A DNA stretch of 64,000 bases from Roseovarius nanhaiticus (GTDB taxonomy: Bacteria; Pseudomonadota; Alphaproteobacteria; Rhodobacterales; Rhodobacteraceae). The stretch is from contig NZ_FTNV01000002.1 of NCBI RefSeq assembly GCF_900156535.1, positions 186,001 through 250,000 of the forward strand, written 5' to 3'. Of this stretch, positions 1 through 9,095 are shown piece after piece. Position 1 is the stretch's first letter; each line of letters opens with the position of its first letter. A program made the position numbers and the translations under genes. The notes below the pieces were generated by a model, which worked only from the letters and a program-made list of their open reading frames with translations, was not told the DNA's origin and did not search any database.

Positions 1-371
1 AGCGTCTCGACCGGCAGGTCGGGGCCAAACCAGGGCTCCAAAAGGGCGCGCTGCTCTTCGTCCGTCAGCGCACGGGCCGATGCGATGCCGGGCGTCGTGC
101 CCAGAACGCGCAGCGCCGCCTCGGTCTGGGCTAGCATCTGCCCCTCGGGGGCCGATATGCGCAAGGTCGAGCTGCGCGCCAGCGCATCGCCCCAGCGATC
201 CGCCAGCCGGGCCGTGGCGAGCGACAGCGCCAGCGCGAAAACCGCGAGGAAGGCCATCGCCCCTGCCGCGAATAGCGTTAGGGACGCCGTAAATCCGGTG
301 GGCGGCACAACGCGGTCCGCGCCCGCATCCCCGGCAAAAAGGCCACGCAAACGGTCGAGGTCCAGTTTCAC
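1..371 (-). CDS. ftsX: Cell division protein FtsX, N-terminal part (cut by window edge)
   Basis: Inner-membrane partner of the FtsE ATPase; FtsEX controls peptidoglycan hydrolases at the division septum. About 123 N-terminal residues are visible. They begin at a GTG that overlaps the ftsE stop (GTGA). A short cytoplasmic head is followed by one clear membrane segment at about residues 30-55, then the start of the periplasmic domain, matching FtsX topology. The remaining three membrane segments lie beyond base 1. Identification rests on the tight coupling to ftsE and the topology, because the FtsX domain itself is mostly outside the window. Confidence 0.85.
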   Translation of the reverse strand, partial: MKLDLDRLRGLFAGDAGADRVVPPTGFTASLTLFAAGAMAFLAVFALALSLATARLADRWGDALARSSTLRISAPEGQMLAQTEAALRVLGTTPGIASARALTDEEQRALLEPWFGPDLPVET

Positions 372-1045
372 AAGTCCGCCCCCGCCAGTTGCAAACGCCG
401 GTTCGAGATGCGCAGCACGCGGGCCTGGACCTGGCTTTTGGCGGCACGGATAAGGGCCAGATCATGGGTCGCAATCATAATCGTCTTGCCCATGCGGTTC
501 AGCTCGACAAGCAGGCGCATAAGACGCTGGGACATCTCCCAATCGACGTTGCCCGTCGGCTCATCCGCCAGGATCACGTCAGGCGACATGATGATCGCCC
601 GCGCCAACGCCGCACGCTGACGCTCGCCCCCCGAAAGCTCGGGCGGCAGGGCATTCGCACGCTGGCTGAGGCCGACCCAGCCGGTCAATTCGCGCAGGTT
701 AGCGTCCTCGGCCAGCATGTCGCGGTCCGATACCATCAGCGGCAGCGCGATATTCTCGGCCACCGAAAGGTGGTTGAGAAACTGGCAGTCCTGATGGACA
801 ACCCCGATGCGCCGCCGCGCCAGCGCGATATCATCGCGCGTCAACTCGCGCACGTCGGCGTCGAAAAGGCGCACGAAGCCCGCCGTCGGCATCAATGCCC
901 CATAGAGCAGTTTGAGCAGCGTCGTCTTGCCCGCGCCCGATGGCCCTGTGAGAAAATGGAACGAGCCGGGCTGCAGCCGCAGCGTGATATCGCTGAGCAA
1001 CTCGCCACCGCCATAGGAATAGGCCACATTTTCCAGCTCGATCAC
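368..1045 (-). CDS. ftsE: Cell division ATP-binding protein FtsE
   Basis: ABC ATPase that pairs with FtsX at the divisome. The 225-residue product is close to the usual ~222. Visible motifs are Walker A GPSGAGKTT at 34-42, signature LSGGE at 137-141, Walker B VILADE at 157-162 and the H-loop histidine at 194. I chose the GTG at 1045 because an AGGGG ribosome site lies just upstream and the protein then begins with the family-typical MIELENV; a longer frame to 1117 adds 24 unrelated residues. The stop overlaps the ftsX GTG start, so the two are translationally coupled. Confidence 0.95.
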   Translation of the reverse strand: MIELENVAYSYGGGELLSDITLRLQPGSFHFLTGPSGAGKTTLLKLLYGALMPTAGFVRLFDADVRELTRDDIALARRRIGVVHQDCQFLNHLSVAENIALPLMVSDRDMLAEDANLRELTGWVGLSQRANALPPELSGGERQRAALARAIIMSPDVILADEPTGNVDWEMSQRLMRLLVELNRMGKTIMIATHDLALIRAAKSQVQARVLRISNRRLQLAGADL

Positions 1046-1207
1046 CGGCTGCCCCTCATGCCCGTACTGCCACTTCAATGCCTCACTGCGCGGGCCGTTG
1101 CAATCACGGGGGTGCAATTCCTTTGCTCTTTTCGATCTGTCCTATACAGCTTAACGTAAGCGCAAACAGGAAAAGTCCGGATAACGGGACAGGTGACAGG
1201 TGCATAA

Positions 1208-2167
1208 ATGAGGCTGACTTGCCCAAATTGTGGCGCGCAATATGAAGTCCCCGATGAGGTGATCCCGGAAACCGGCCGCGACGTTCAATGCTCGAACTGC
1301 GGCGATACCTGGTTTCAGAACCACAAGGATCACGCTGCCGAAGATGAAGGGGAGACGCCGGACGACACCGGCCCGCAAGACACCGACTGGGAAGATGTCG
1401 ATCCGCCCGCGCGCGAGACCCCGCCACCCGCCGCAGAAGATTTTGCGCCGCCGCCGCCCCCGAACGATGAGGATGATAGCGCTGAGGTAGATGCGCCGCC
1501 GCCGCTGCGCCGCTCGGCAGATACCAAAGCCGACGCCCCAGAGCGTCCGGCGCGCCCCGAGCGGCGCGAGATTGACCCAGCCGTCACATCCGTGCTGCGA
1601 GAGGAGGCCGAGCGAGAGGCCCGTGCACGCGCTGCCGCGCAAGGCGGCCTCGAGACGCAGCCCGATCTAAATCTGCCCGATGACGAAGCCCGCCGCGCAC
1701 GCGAGTCGCGCCAGCGCATGGCGCGTATGCGGGGCCTCGACCCCGATGATCCGCCCACGCCCAAGCGTGCGGCCGAGGATGAAGATGACGGCTACGACAT
1801 CGATCCGAAATCCCGGCGCAGCCTGTTTCCGGATATCGAGGAAATCAACTCATCCCTCGGTCCAGAGCCTCCAGCCTTCGGCACCTCCGAAGATGAGACT
1901 GACGCCTATCCCGAGGCCGAACCGCATCCACGCGGTGGGTTTGGTCGTGGTTTCTTCGTCGCCGTGCTTGTCGCTTTGGTTGCGCTGCTGGTCTATCTCT
2001 TTGCCGCTGACCTAACTAATGCGCTGCCCGCGCTGCGCGACGTTCTGGCCGATTACGTCACATGGGTCGATGGCCTGCGCGGATGGCTCGACGGGCAAAT
2101 TGCTGCATTGATGCTATGGCTTGACGTGATGATCGGCGGCGCACCTGCGGCCGATACGGGCGGCTAG
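1208..2167 (+). CDS. Zinc-ribbon (MJ0042-type) membrane-anchored protein
   Basis: 319-residue protein opening with a small zinc ribbon, CPNC at 5-8 and CSNC at 28-31, of the MJ0042/zinc-ribbon type common in alphaproteobacteria. Residues 40-245 are acidic, proline-rich and apparently disordered. One hydrophobic segment at about 250-272 should be a membrane anchor, followed by a short tail. It is transcribed divergently from ftsEX. The architecture suggests a cytoplasmic zinc-binding head tethered by a long linker. The function is unknown and I infer none from the neighbourhood. Confidence 0.85.
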   Translation: MRLTCPNCGAQYEVPDEVIPETGRDVQCSNCGDTWFQNHKDHAAEDEGETPDDTGPQDTDWEDVDPPARETPPPAAEDFAPPPPPNDEDDSAEVDAPPPLRRSADTKADAPERPARPERREIDPAVTSVLREEAEREARARAAAQGGLETQPDLNLPDDEARRARESRQRMARMRGLDPDDPPTPKRAAEDEDDGYDIDPKSRRSLFPDIEEINSSLGPEPPAFGTSEDETDAYPEAEPHPRGGFGRGFFVAVLVALVALLVYLFAADLTNALPALRDVLADYVTWVDGLRGWLDGQIAALMLWLDVMIGGAPAADTGG

Positions 2168-2366
2168 GGCCGAAGACGGGCGAGACGTCATCTCGGCCAC
2201 GACGAAGCCCGCCCGGATAGCTCCTTGGTTTTCCGCGTGATGTTAGGTGCCCTGATAGGACCGGCTGACCTCTTGGATTTTTTGCATCGCCGCAGTCTGA
2301 CTTGGCAGGGCATCGCGGTGCTGGCGCAGGCAGCCCATCACCCCGGCACCAACCTGAGGATGCGCC

Positions 2367-4988
2367 TCAGAACCGCTCCAGCAGCCGCTCCAGATAGTCG
2401 CGCTCGACCTCGGGCCGCGCGCCCTCGCCCGAGCGACGGCGCAGCTCGTCGAGTAGCTCGCGGGCGCGACGATAGACATCGTCGCCCTGCAAAAGATTGC
2501 CTTCCGTGCCCGCGCGATCGCCCTGACCGGGCGTGCGGCCCAGCGGATCGGATTGCTGGCCGCCGGTGGCGCCGCTGGCCTGCCCTTGCCCGCCCTGCCG
2601 CTGGCCCGACTCCTCGGCCATCGCCTCGCCCAGGTTGCGCATGCCGTCGCGTAGTGCGTCCATCGCCTCGGCCTGTCGGTCGATCGCACCGGCCAGATCA
2701 TTCTGGCGCAGCGCCTCCTCGGCCCCGTCCATCGCCTCACCCGCGCGGTCGAGCGCGCCGCGCGCGGCGTCCGCCGCCTCGCCACTGCCGGGCAGGCTGC
2801 CGCGCTGGCGCTCCAGCTCCTGGCGCAGCGCCTCTTGGCGCGCGGCCAGATCGCCGGGCTGGCCGCCGCCCTGCCCGCTTTGCTCCTGCTGGCCCTCGCC
2901 ACCATTGCTCTCGCCGTCGCCGCTCTGGCTTTGGCCTTGACCGCCCTGGCCCTCGTGGCTCTCGCCCCGGCCCTGACCGCCGTTGCGACCCTCATTGCCC
3001 TGGCTCTGACCCGCCTGCGCGCCGGGATTGAACTGCTCCTGCAGATCGCGGAACGCCTGGTCCGACAGGCCCTGCTGCTCGCGCAGCGTATCGGCCAGCC
3101 CCTCCATGGCCTGCTGGCCGGGGCTGCCCTCGCCCTGACCGGGCTGGCCCTCGGTCACGCGCAGGTTCTCCATCATCTCCTGAAACTGGCGCAGCGCCTC
3201 TTCGGCCTCGGCCATGCGGCCTTCCTGCATCAGCTCTTGGATGCGGTCCATCATGTCCTGCAAGTCTTGCTGGCTGAGCATGGTCATGTTCTGATCGCCT
3301 TGGTCAGGCTGATCCGTGCCGTTCTCACGCTGTGCCTGCTGGGATTTCTGGCGCAGGTAATCATCGGTCGCATCGCGCAATTCCTGCATGAGGCGCGCGA
3401 CCTCATCCTCGCTCGCGCCGTTGCGCATCGCCTCGCTCAGCCGCTCCTGCGCCTCGCGCATCCGCTCGAGCGCGTCGCCGATATCGCCATCCTCCAGCGC
3501 CACGGCCAGATCCCACAGCGCCTGCGCCAACGCGTCCCGCGTCTCGGGCGTCAGGCCATCCGCATCCAGCGATGCCTCCAGACGGCGCAGAATGGTCCGC
3601 AACTTCAGGAAGTCGGCAGGATCGCGAAAGAGCTTTTCCTCGGGCTGGTACGACACCGCCCGGATCACCTGCGCCACGCGGCGCCCGTTCTCGCGGCTCC
3701 ACAGCAGGTCGCGCCGCTGCTCGATGATGGCTGCCGCCAGCGGATCAAAGAAACGCCGCGCGGGCAGCTCCATCGGCATTGGCGCGCTGCTGCCCGTCTG
3801 TCCCGCCGCATCCTCGGCGGTGATGGTCAGCGTGACGGGCAGATGCGCCCAAGGGTGCTCGGACAGGTTCTCGACCAGCGCCTCGGTGAAATCGGTCCGG
3901 TCGCCGGTAATGGGCAGCGGAAGGTCCAGCGCGATCGGCTCGCGCGGCTCGGGCGCGGGGGCAAGGCCATAGCGCCGGTCGACTGCATTCAGATCCAGCG
4001 CGAAAGTCGCGCTGCCGCCGACAACGCCGTAATCATCCGTGGCCGCATAGGGCTGGCTCATCTGCCCGTCGAACGTGGTCTTGGCCCCCTCGGCCAGCAC
4101 CTGCGCCGTCGGCGCAGCATCCTCGACCGCGCGCACATCCCAGCTGCGCCCGCCCGGCCCGTCGATGGTCAGGACGCCGTCCTGCACCACGTCAAAGCCC
4201 TGCGCCGCATCCGTCGCCGCGTCCAGATCATCGGTCCGCCCCGAAACCGTCTCGGTCAGGGTCAACGCGCCCAGCTCGCCATATAGGCGGATCATCACAC
4301 GGCTGCCCTCGGGCACCGCGATCTCGGTGCCTTGATCGGCCAGGTAGAGGGTCGGCAGGCCCGTATAGACCGGCGGCTCGATCCAGCCCTCCCATGTCGG
4401 CCCGCTGGCCAGAGCAGCGCCCGAAGGTCCCAGCGGCACGGGCGAGGCCAGGCGCAGGACCGAGCCGAAAAGCATGGCAACGACCAGCCCCAAAAGGGCG
4501 ATGTAGCGCAGCCCAAACGGATCGAGCCGCGCGACCTTGAGATCAGGCGACGGCGCGCGTGCCTTGGCGGCAGCCTGCTCCATCCGGCTGCGATGCGCGG
4601 CCCAGAGCGCCTCGGAGGCGGCATCGCCGCGCCCGATGGCCTGCGCGTCGCCCAGTGCCTGAAGCGGGCGTCCGGGCAGTGCGGCATCCAGCCGCGCCAG
4701 CGCCTCGCCCCGGCGGGGCCAGCGGAACCGTGCGAGCCCGACGACCAGTAGCGCAAGCGCCCCAAGGCCCACCGCAATGGCCGAACCGATGATCAGCTCA
4801 TAGGACAGAAAGTCCGGCAAGCCCATCATCAGCGCCCCCGCAACCGCGATCAGCAGCGTCCAGAGCGGCCAGAAGGCGCGCACCAGACGCTCGGCCAGAA
4901 GTCCGGCCCATGTCAGGGTCAGCGGCCTGCGCAGACGCGCGGCCAATGGTCCTGTCAGCTTGGACGCCTGATGGGGGTTCTGGGCCAT
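2367..4988 (-). CDS. TIGR02302-type (DUF4175) low-complexity membrane protein
   Basis: 873-residue protein of a family seen in alphaproteobacteria. Two or three hydrophobic segments lie in the first ~190 residues (about 35-90 and 160-185), followed by a large domain and a C-terminal half rich in Gln, Gly, Glu and Arg with coiled-coil character (about 480-840). A GGAGAGG ribosome site precedes the ATG at 4988. It sits 28 bases downstream of lysA and probably ends the argH-lysA operon. The biochemical role is not established. The repetitive composition creates long antisense frames, which I treat as shadows. Confidence 0.85.
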   Translation of the reverse strand: MAQNPHQASKLTGPLAARLRRPLTLTWAGLLAERLVRAFWPLWTLLIAVAGALMMGLPDFLSYELIIGSAIAVGLGALALLVVGLARFRWPRRGEALARLDAALPGRPLQALGDAQAIGRGDAASEALWAAHRSRMEQAAAKARAPSPDLKVARLDPFGLRYIALLGLVVAMLFGSVLRLASPVPLGPSGAALASGPTWEGWIEPPVYTGLPTLYLADQGTEIAVPEGSRVMIRLYGELGALTLTETVSGRTDDLDAATDAAQGFDVVQDGVLTIDGPGGRSWDVRAVEDAAPTAQVLAEGAKTTFDGQMSQPYAATDDYGVVGGSATFALDLNAVDRRYGLAPAPEPREPIALDLPLPITGDRTDFTEALVENLSEHPWAHLPVTLTITAEDAAGQTGSSAPMPMELPARRFFDPLAAAIIEQRRDLLWSRENGRRVAQVIRAVSYQPEEKLFRDPADFLKLRTILRRLEASLDADGLTPETRDALAQALWDLAVALEDGDIGDALERMREAQERLSEAMRNGASEDEVARLMQELRDATDDYLRQKSQQAQRENGTDQPDQGDQNMTMLSQQDLQDMMDRIQELMQEGRMAEAEEALRQFQEMMENLRVTEGQPGQGEGSPGQQAMEGLADTLREQQGLSDQAFRDLQEQFNPGAQAGQSQGNEGRNGGQGRGESHEGQGGQGQSQSGDGESNGGEGQQEQSGQGGGQPGDLAARQEALRQELERQRGSLPGSGEAADAARGALDRAGEAMDGAEEALRQNDLAGAIDRQAEAMDALRDGMRNLGEAMAEESGQRQGGQGQASGATGGQQSDPLGRTPGQGDRAGTEGNLLQGDDVYRRARELLDELRRRSGEGARPEVERDYLERLLERF

Positions 4989-5016
4989 TCACCTCTCCGG
5001 ATGGGACCGCAGCGCG

Positions 5017-6282
5017 CTACAGCCATTCGGGGATGGTATCGCGATTTATCATCTCGTCAAAGGTTGGCCGCGCCCGGATCACGGCAAAGTCATGCCCATT
5101 CACCAGCACCTCCGGAATGAGCGGGCGGGTGTTGTATTCGCTGGACATTACGGCGCCATACGCGCCCGCGCTGCGAAACGCGACCAGATCACCGGCGGAA
5201 AGCCGCGGCATCATGCGCTGCTTGGCAAAGGTATCGCCGCTTTCGCAGACCGGGCCGACGATGTCATAGGGCTGCTGCTCAGCGCCTGCCTCAGGCTCGA
5301 TCACCGGCACGATATCGTGCCATGCGTCATACATGGCGGGCCGGATCAGATCGTTCATGGCGCCGTCGAGGATCAGGAAATCGCGGCCCTCGCCGGATTT
5401 GACGTAGATGACCTCGCTCACCATCAGCCCCGCGTTTCCCGCAATCAGGCGCCCCGGCTCGATCTCGATCTCGCAGCCCAGATGGCCCAGCGTTTCGCGC
5501 ACCAGCGCGCCGTATTCCGTGGGCAGCGGCGGCGCCTCGTTCCCGCGCGTGTAGGGGATGCCAAGGCCGCCGCCCAAATCGAGGCGGCGGATGTCATGGC
5601 CGTCCGCACGAAGCGTTTCGGTCAGCTCGGCCACCTTCTGATAGGCCAGGCGAAACGGCTCGAGTTCGGTCAGCTGGCTGCCGATATGCACGTCGATGCC
5701 GATCGCCTCAAGGCCGGGAAGGTCCGCCGCCAGTTGGTAGACCTCGCGCGCCCGCGCGATCGGGATGCCGAACTTGTTCTCGCTCTTGCCGGTGGCGATC
5801 TTGGCATGGGTCTTGGCGTCCACGTCGGGATTGACGCGCACCGTGATCGGCGCGACGACGCCCAGCTCGACCGCGACGGCACTCAGCACTTCCATCTCGG
5901 GCTCGCTCTCGACATTGAACTGCCGAATGCCCCCCGTCAGCGCCAGGCGCATCTCATCCCGGGTCTTGCCGACACCGGAAAAGACGATGCGCTCGCCCGG
6001 TACACCCGCCGCCTTGGCGCGCATGTACTCGCCGCCAGATACCACATCCATCCCCGCGCCCAGCCGCGCCAGCGTCTTGAGGATGGCGACATTGCTGGCC
6101 GCCTTCATCGCGTAGCAGACAAGGTGATCCATGCCCGCCAGCGCCTCGTCGAAGAGGCGGAAATGCCGCTCGAGCGTGGCGGTCGAATAGACGTAGAACG
6201 GCGTGCCGACCGCTGCCGCGATTTCGGCCACGGGCACATCCTCGGCATGCAGCACGCCGTCCTTGTAGAGAAAATGATCCAA
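5017..6282 (-). CDS. lysA: Diaminopimelate decarboxylase
   Basis: PLP enzyme converting meso-diaminopimelate to lysine, the last step of lysine synthesis, in the cytoplasm. The 421-residue length is typical. The cofactor lysine is K60 in CYAMK, and the active-site CESGD motif begins at C346. A glycine-rich phosphate-binding loop and the HIGSQ motif are also present. The start is a TTG at 6282 with GGGAAGG 7-8 bases upstream; the longer frame to 6444 runs back through intergenic sequence that holds a dispersed repeat. It follows argH, a lipoprotein and a DUF2834 gene on the same strand. Confidence 0.95.
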   Translation of the reverse strand: MDHFLYKDGVLHAEDVPVAEIAAAVGTPFYVYSTATLERHFRLFDEALAGMDHLVCYAMKAASNVAILKTLARLGAGMDVVSGGEYMRAKAAGVPGERIVFSGVGKTRDEMRLALTGGIRQFNVESEPEMEVLSAVAVELGVVAPITVRVNPDVDAKTHAKIATGKSENKFGIPIARAREVYQLAADLPGLEAIGIDVHIGSQLTELEPFRLAYQKVAELTETLRADGHDIRRLDLGGGLGIPYTRGNEAPPLPTEYGALVRETLGHLGCEIEIEPGRLIAGNAGLMVSEVIYVKSGEGRDFLILDGAMNDLIRPAMYDAWHDIVPVIEPEAGAEQQPYDIVGPVCESGDTFAKQRMMPRLSAGDLVAFRSAGAYGAVMSSEYNTRPLIPEVLVNGHDFAVIRARPTFDEMINRDTIPEWL

Positions 6283-6312
6283 ACTGCGCCTTCCCGCACC
6301 GCCCGTTGCGGC

Positions 6313-6335
6313 TTCATCTTGGCAAAAATACTCGA
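6313..6335 (+). repeat. Copy of dispersed ATACTC repeat (partial)
   Basis: Short intergenic element reading TTCATCTTGGC-AAAAATACTC, lying between the lysA start and the DUF2834 stop. It matches the heads of the copies at 17511, 25768, 48319 and 59208, but the CGCC-GNN-GGCG hairpin tail is degenerate here. Confidence 0.6.
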
Positions 6336-6346
6336 AAATCCGGCGC

Positions 6347-6652
6347 TCAGCCCTTGCGCAGGCGGAGGTACAAATAGAGCGGCAATCCGCAACTGACCCC
6401 GATGCAGAAAGTCGCAGGCACTGCCAGAAGGCGCATCCAGTCACGACTCCGCCACGTCTCGACCAGCACCCAGAGAGTCAGAGCAACTGCGGCGATGGTC
6501 AGATCCCAGACCAGCCCGCTGGTGGCGGCGTTGGCGTGCCATGCGTCGACCATGCCGCCCAGATCGAAGCCGTTCTCCATGAACCAGCGCAGGAAATAGG
6601 TCATCGGATGGATGGTGCCCCAGACGGCGAGGGCCAGGAAAACGTATCTCAC
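6347..6652 (-). CDS. DUF2834 family small membrane protein
   Basis: 101-residue integral membrane protein with three hydrophobic stretches (about 1-22, 45-65 and 72-95). The N-terminal pattern with a proline at the end of the first helix and the FMENGFD loop fits DUF2834. The start ATG overlaps the stop of the upstream lipoprotein gene (ATGA), so they are co-translated. The function is unknown. It sits between argH and lysA without an obvious metabolic link. Confidence 0.8.
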   Translation of the reverse strand: MRYVFLALAVWGTIHPMTYFLRWFMENGFDLGGMVDAWHANAATSGLVWDLTIAAVALTLWVLVETWRSRDWMRLLAVPATFCIGVSCGLPLYLYLRLRKG

Positions 6653-6825
6653 AGCACCGCCCCCGCATGGACGCTGGAAAAGCCGCCGATGGGGCCGCTG
6701 CCGGTGCCGGGTGTCTCATTCTTGGCCGGGGCCAGTTCATCCTGACTGCCGGGCCGGATCGGCGCGCCATCGACACCGCAGGCGGCCAGCAGGGTCAGCG
6801 CGATCATCGCGGTGCAGAGCCTCAT
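6649..6825 (-). CDS. Small putative lipoprotein
   Basis: 58-residue product starting MRLCTAM, with a short signal peptide ending in the lipobox LAAC (lipidated cysteine at about residue 16). The mature part of about 42 residues is Gly/Pro/Ser-rich and without recognisable domain. The start lies inside the last codons of argH and the stop overlaps the DUF2834 start, so expression depends on the argH transcript. It may be a short envelope lipoprotein of unknown role. The ATG at 6843 is less likely because it would place charged residues ahead of the signal peptide. Confidence 0.7.
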   Translation of the reverse strand: MRLCTAMIALTLLAACGVDGAPIRPGSQDELAPAKNETPGTGSGPIGGFSSVHAGAVL

Positions 6826-8213
6826 TTCAAAATCTCCTGCCAACGCGCCAATTGCGCGCGCACATTATCGGGCGCCGTGCCGCCATAGCTGACACGGCTC
6901 GCGACGGAATTATGCACGCCCAGCACGCCGAATACATCCCCCGTGATCGCCGCATGCACGCCTTGCATATCCTCAAGGCTCAGATCCGGCAGATCGCACC
7001 CCTTCTTCTCGGCCAGCGCCACCAGCGATCCGGTAACATGATGCGCGTCGCGGAAGGGCATGTTCAGCACCCGCACCAGCCAGTCGGCGAGGTCGGTTGC
7101 GGTTGAAAATCCGGTCGCGGCGGCGGCCTCCAGAACCTCGCGGTTCGCGCTCATGTCGCGCACCATGCCCTCCATCGCGGCCAGTGCCAGCATCAGGTTG
7201 TCGGCGGCGTCGAAAACCTGCTCCTTGTCCTCCTGCATGTCCTTGGAATAGGCCAGCGGCAAGCCCTTCATCACAAGCGTCAGCGCAACATTGGCGCCAA
7301 AGATGCGTCCGATCTTGGCGCGGATCAGCTCGGCGGCGTCGGGGTTCTTCTTTTGCGGCATGATGCTGGAGCCGGTCGAGAAACGGTCCGACAGGGCCAC
7401 GAAACGGAATTGCGCCGAGGACCAGATCACCAGCTCTTCGGCCATGCGGCTGAGGTGCATGGCGCAGATGCTGGCCATCCCGAGGAACTCCAGCGCGAAA
7501 TCCCGGTCGCTGACCGCATCCAGAGAGTTGGCCGCGGGCCGGTCAAAGCCCAGCGCCTGCGCCGTCATGTCGCGGTCGATGGGAAAACTGGTCCCCGCCA
7601 ATGCCGCCGCCCCGAGCGGGCATTCGTTCATCCGCGCCCGCGCATCGCGCACCCGGCTGAGGTCGCGGGCGAACATCTCGACATAGGCCAGCATGTGATG
7701 ACCCCATGTGACCGGCTGCGCGACCTGCAGATGGGTAAAGCCCGGCATGACCCAATCCGCGCCCGCCTCGGCCTGCGCGACAAGTGCGCGCATCAACGCC
7801 TCCAGCGCCGTCTCGCAGGCATCCAGCTGATCGCGCGTCCAGAGACGGAAATCCGTCGCCACCTGATCGTTGCGCGAGCGGCCCGTATGCAGGCGCCCCG
7901 CAGGCTCGCCCACGATTTCCTTTAGGCGGGCCTCGACATTCATGTGAATATCCTCAAGCGCGGCGGAAAATGCGAAATCTCCGGCCTCGATCTCGGCCAG
8001 AACGGCATCCAGCCCTTCCGTCATCGCCTTGGCGTCGCTATCTGTAACGATGCCCGTTGCTGCCAACATGGCGGCATGGGCCTTCGATCCTGCGATGTCC
8101 TGAGCCGCCATCCGCTTGTCGAACCCGATCGAGGCGTTAATTGCCTCCATAATCGCATCGGGTCCGGCGGCGAAACGGCCGCCCCACATCTGGTTCGAAG
8201 TCTTGTCTGCCAT
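6822..8213 (-). CDS. argH: Argininosuccinate lyase
   Basis: Cytoplasmic enzyme splitting argininosuccinate into arginine and fumarate, the last step of arginine synthesis. The 463-residue length is normal. The fumarase/aspartase-superfamily signature [12 protein letters not shown] sits at about residue 280-291, with the catalytic serine in its flexible loop. [11 protein letters not shown] and the conserved TAATDLADW-like region are also present. It is the first gene of a minus-strand run that continues with a lipoprotein, DUF2834 and lysA. Its start is only 22 bases from the divergent tlpA start. Confidence 0.97.
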   Translation of the reverse strand: MADKTSNQMWGGRFAAGPDAIMEAINASIGFDKRMAAQDIAGSKAHAAMLAATGIVTDSDAKAMTEGLDAVLAEIEAGDFAFSAALEDIHMNVEARLKEIVGEPAGRLHTGRSRNDQVATDFRLWTRDQLDACETALEALMRALVAQAEAGADWVMPGFTHLQVAQPVTWGHHMLAYVEMFARDLSRVRDARARMNECPLGAAALAGTSFPIDRDMTAQALGFDRPAANSLDAVSDRDFALEFLGMASICAMHLSRMAEELVIWSSAQFRFVALSDRFSTGSSIMPQKKNPDAAELIRAKIGRIFGANVALTLVMKGLPLAYSKDMQEDKEQVFDAADNLMLALAAMEGMVRDMSANREVLEAAAATGFSTATDLADWLVRVLNMPFRDAHHVTGSLVALAEKKGCDLPDLSLEDMQGVHAAITGDVFGVLGVHNSVASRVSYGGTAPDNVRAQLARWQEILK

Positions 8214-8235
8214 GCCCGTATCCTTCGGAGGAAAT

Positions 8236-8847
8236 ATGCGCCTGTCACGTTCCGCTCTGCTTTATCCCGCCGCTGCCTTGGGTGCAATCGCGGTGGGGGC
8301 TTTCGTCCTCTTCGGCGGTGCGCCGGGGGCGGCGACGGATGCCCAGTTGCGCGATTATTCCGCGCTTCAGGCCCAGCTTGATGGCGACATGAAGAAGCTC
8401 AACTTCCACGCCGAGCCCAAGGCGATCTCGGCCAGCAGCTTCATCATGGAGGACGGCAGCGAGGCGACCCTGGCGCAGTACGAGGGCAAATATGTCCTGC
8501 TGAACTTCTGGGCCACGTGGTGCGCGCCCTGCCGCAAGGAGATGCCGATGCTGTCCGAGCTTCAGACCGAATTCGGCGGCGGGGATTTCGAGGTGGTCAC
8601 ATTGGCCACGGGGCGCAATGCGGTGCCGGCGATCGAGGATTTCTTTGCCGAGATCGGCGTCGAGAACCTGCCGATGCACCGCGACCCCAATCAGCGCGTC
8701 GCACGCGACATGGGGGTTCTGGGCCTGCCCATCACGGTGATCATCGACCCCGAGGGCCGCGAGGTGGCGCGCCTGCAGGGCGATGCACATTGGAGCAGCG
8801 ATAGCGCCAAGGCGCTGATCGCGGGGTTGGGCGATAAGGACCAGTAG
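8236..8847 (+). CDS. TlpA-type thiol:disulfide interchange protein
   Basis: Membrane-anchored periplasmic thioredoxin-like reductase of the TlpA/ResA type. Residues 1-30 form an uncleaved or cleaved signal anchor. The thioredoxin fold follows from about residue 65, with FWATWCAPC giving the redox pair C96/C99 and a cis-proline (GLPIT) near 172. The ATG at 8236 has an excellent GGAGGAA ribosome site, so the longer frame from 8116 inside argH is rejected. Such proteins reduce apo-cytochromes or copper-site cysteines; the target here cannot be read from context. A hairpin terminator follows. Confidence 0.9.
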   Translation: MRLSRSALLYPAAALGAIAVGAFVLFGGAPGAATDAQLRDYSALQAQLDGDMKKLNFHAEPKAISASSFIMEDGSEATLAQYEGKYVLLNFWATWCAPCRKEMPMLSELQTEFGGGDFEVVTLATGRNAVPAIEDFFAEIGVENLPMHRDPNQRVARDMGVLGLPITVIIDPEGREVARLQGDAHWSSDSAKALIAGLGDKDQ

Positions 8848-8874
8848 CGCAGCGCGCCGCGTGCCGGGAAGCTT

Positions 8875-8922
8875 GACGAGGGGCCTGTCACCTGCCCTTA
8901 TGGTGGCAGGCTCCTCGTTTAT
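8875..8922 (+). terminator. Rho-independent terminator after tlpA
   Basis: Long imperfect hairpin: GACGAGGGGCCTGTCACC pairs with GGTGGCAGGCTCCTCGTT across a 9-base loop, followed by TTTATTT. It lies 28 bases after the tlpA stop. Confidence 0.85.
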
Positions 8923-9095
8923 TTCGGGCCGGGCGCGCGGCTTGCAGCGCGCCTCTCATTTGCATGACGTTCAAACGGCCCACCGCGTCCGAACACAGCG
9001 CCCGTTCCTCGGCCGTGACCCATCATCCGGTCCGGCCGGACGCGGAAAACCAGCGGCCATTCAGATCTCCGGGCGCGCACCGAAAGGTTTGGCCC

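Noticed and set aside
2835-4286. 483-residue plus-strand frame opposite the TIGR02302 gene
   Set aside because: Leu/Ala/Arg-rich mirror of a low-complexity gene; no domain, and the minus-strand gene has a good ribosome site and family match.
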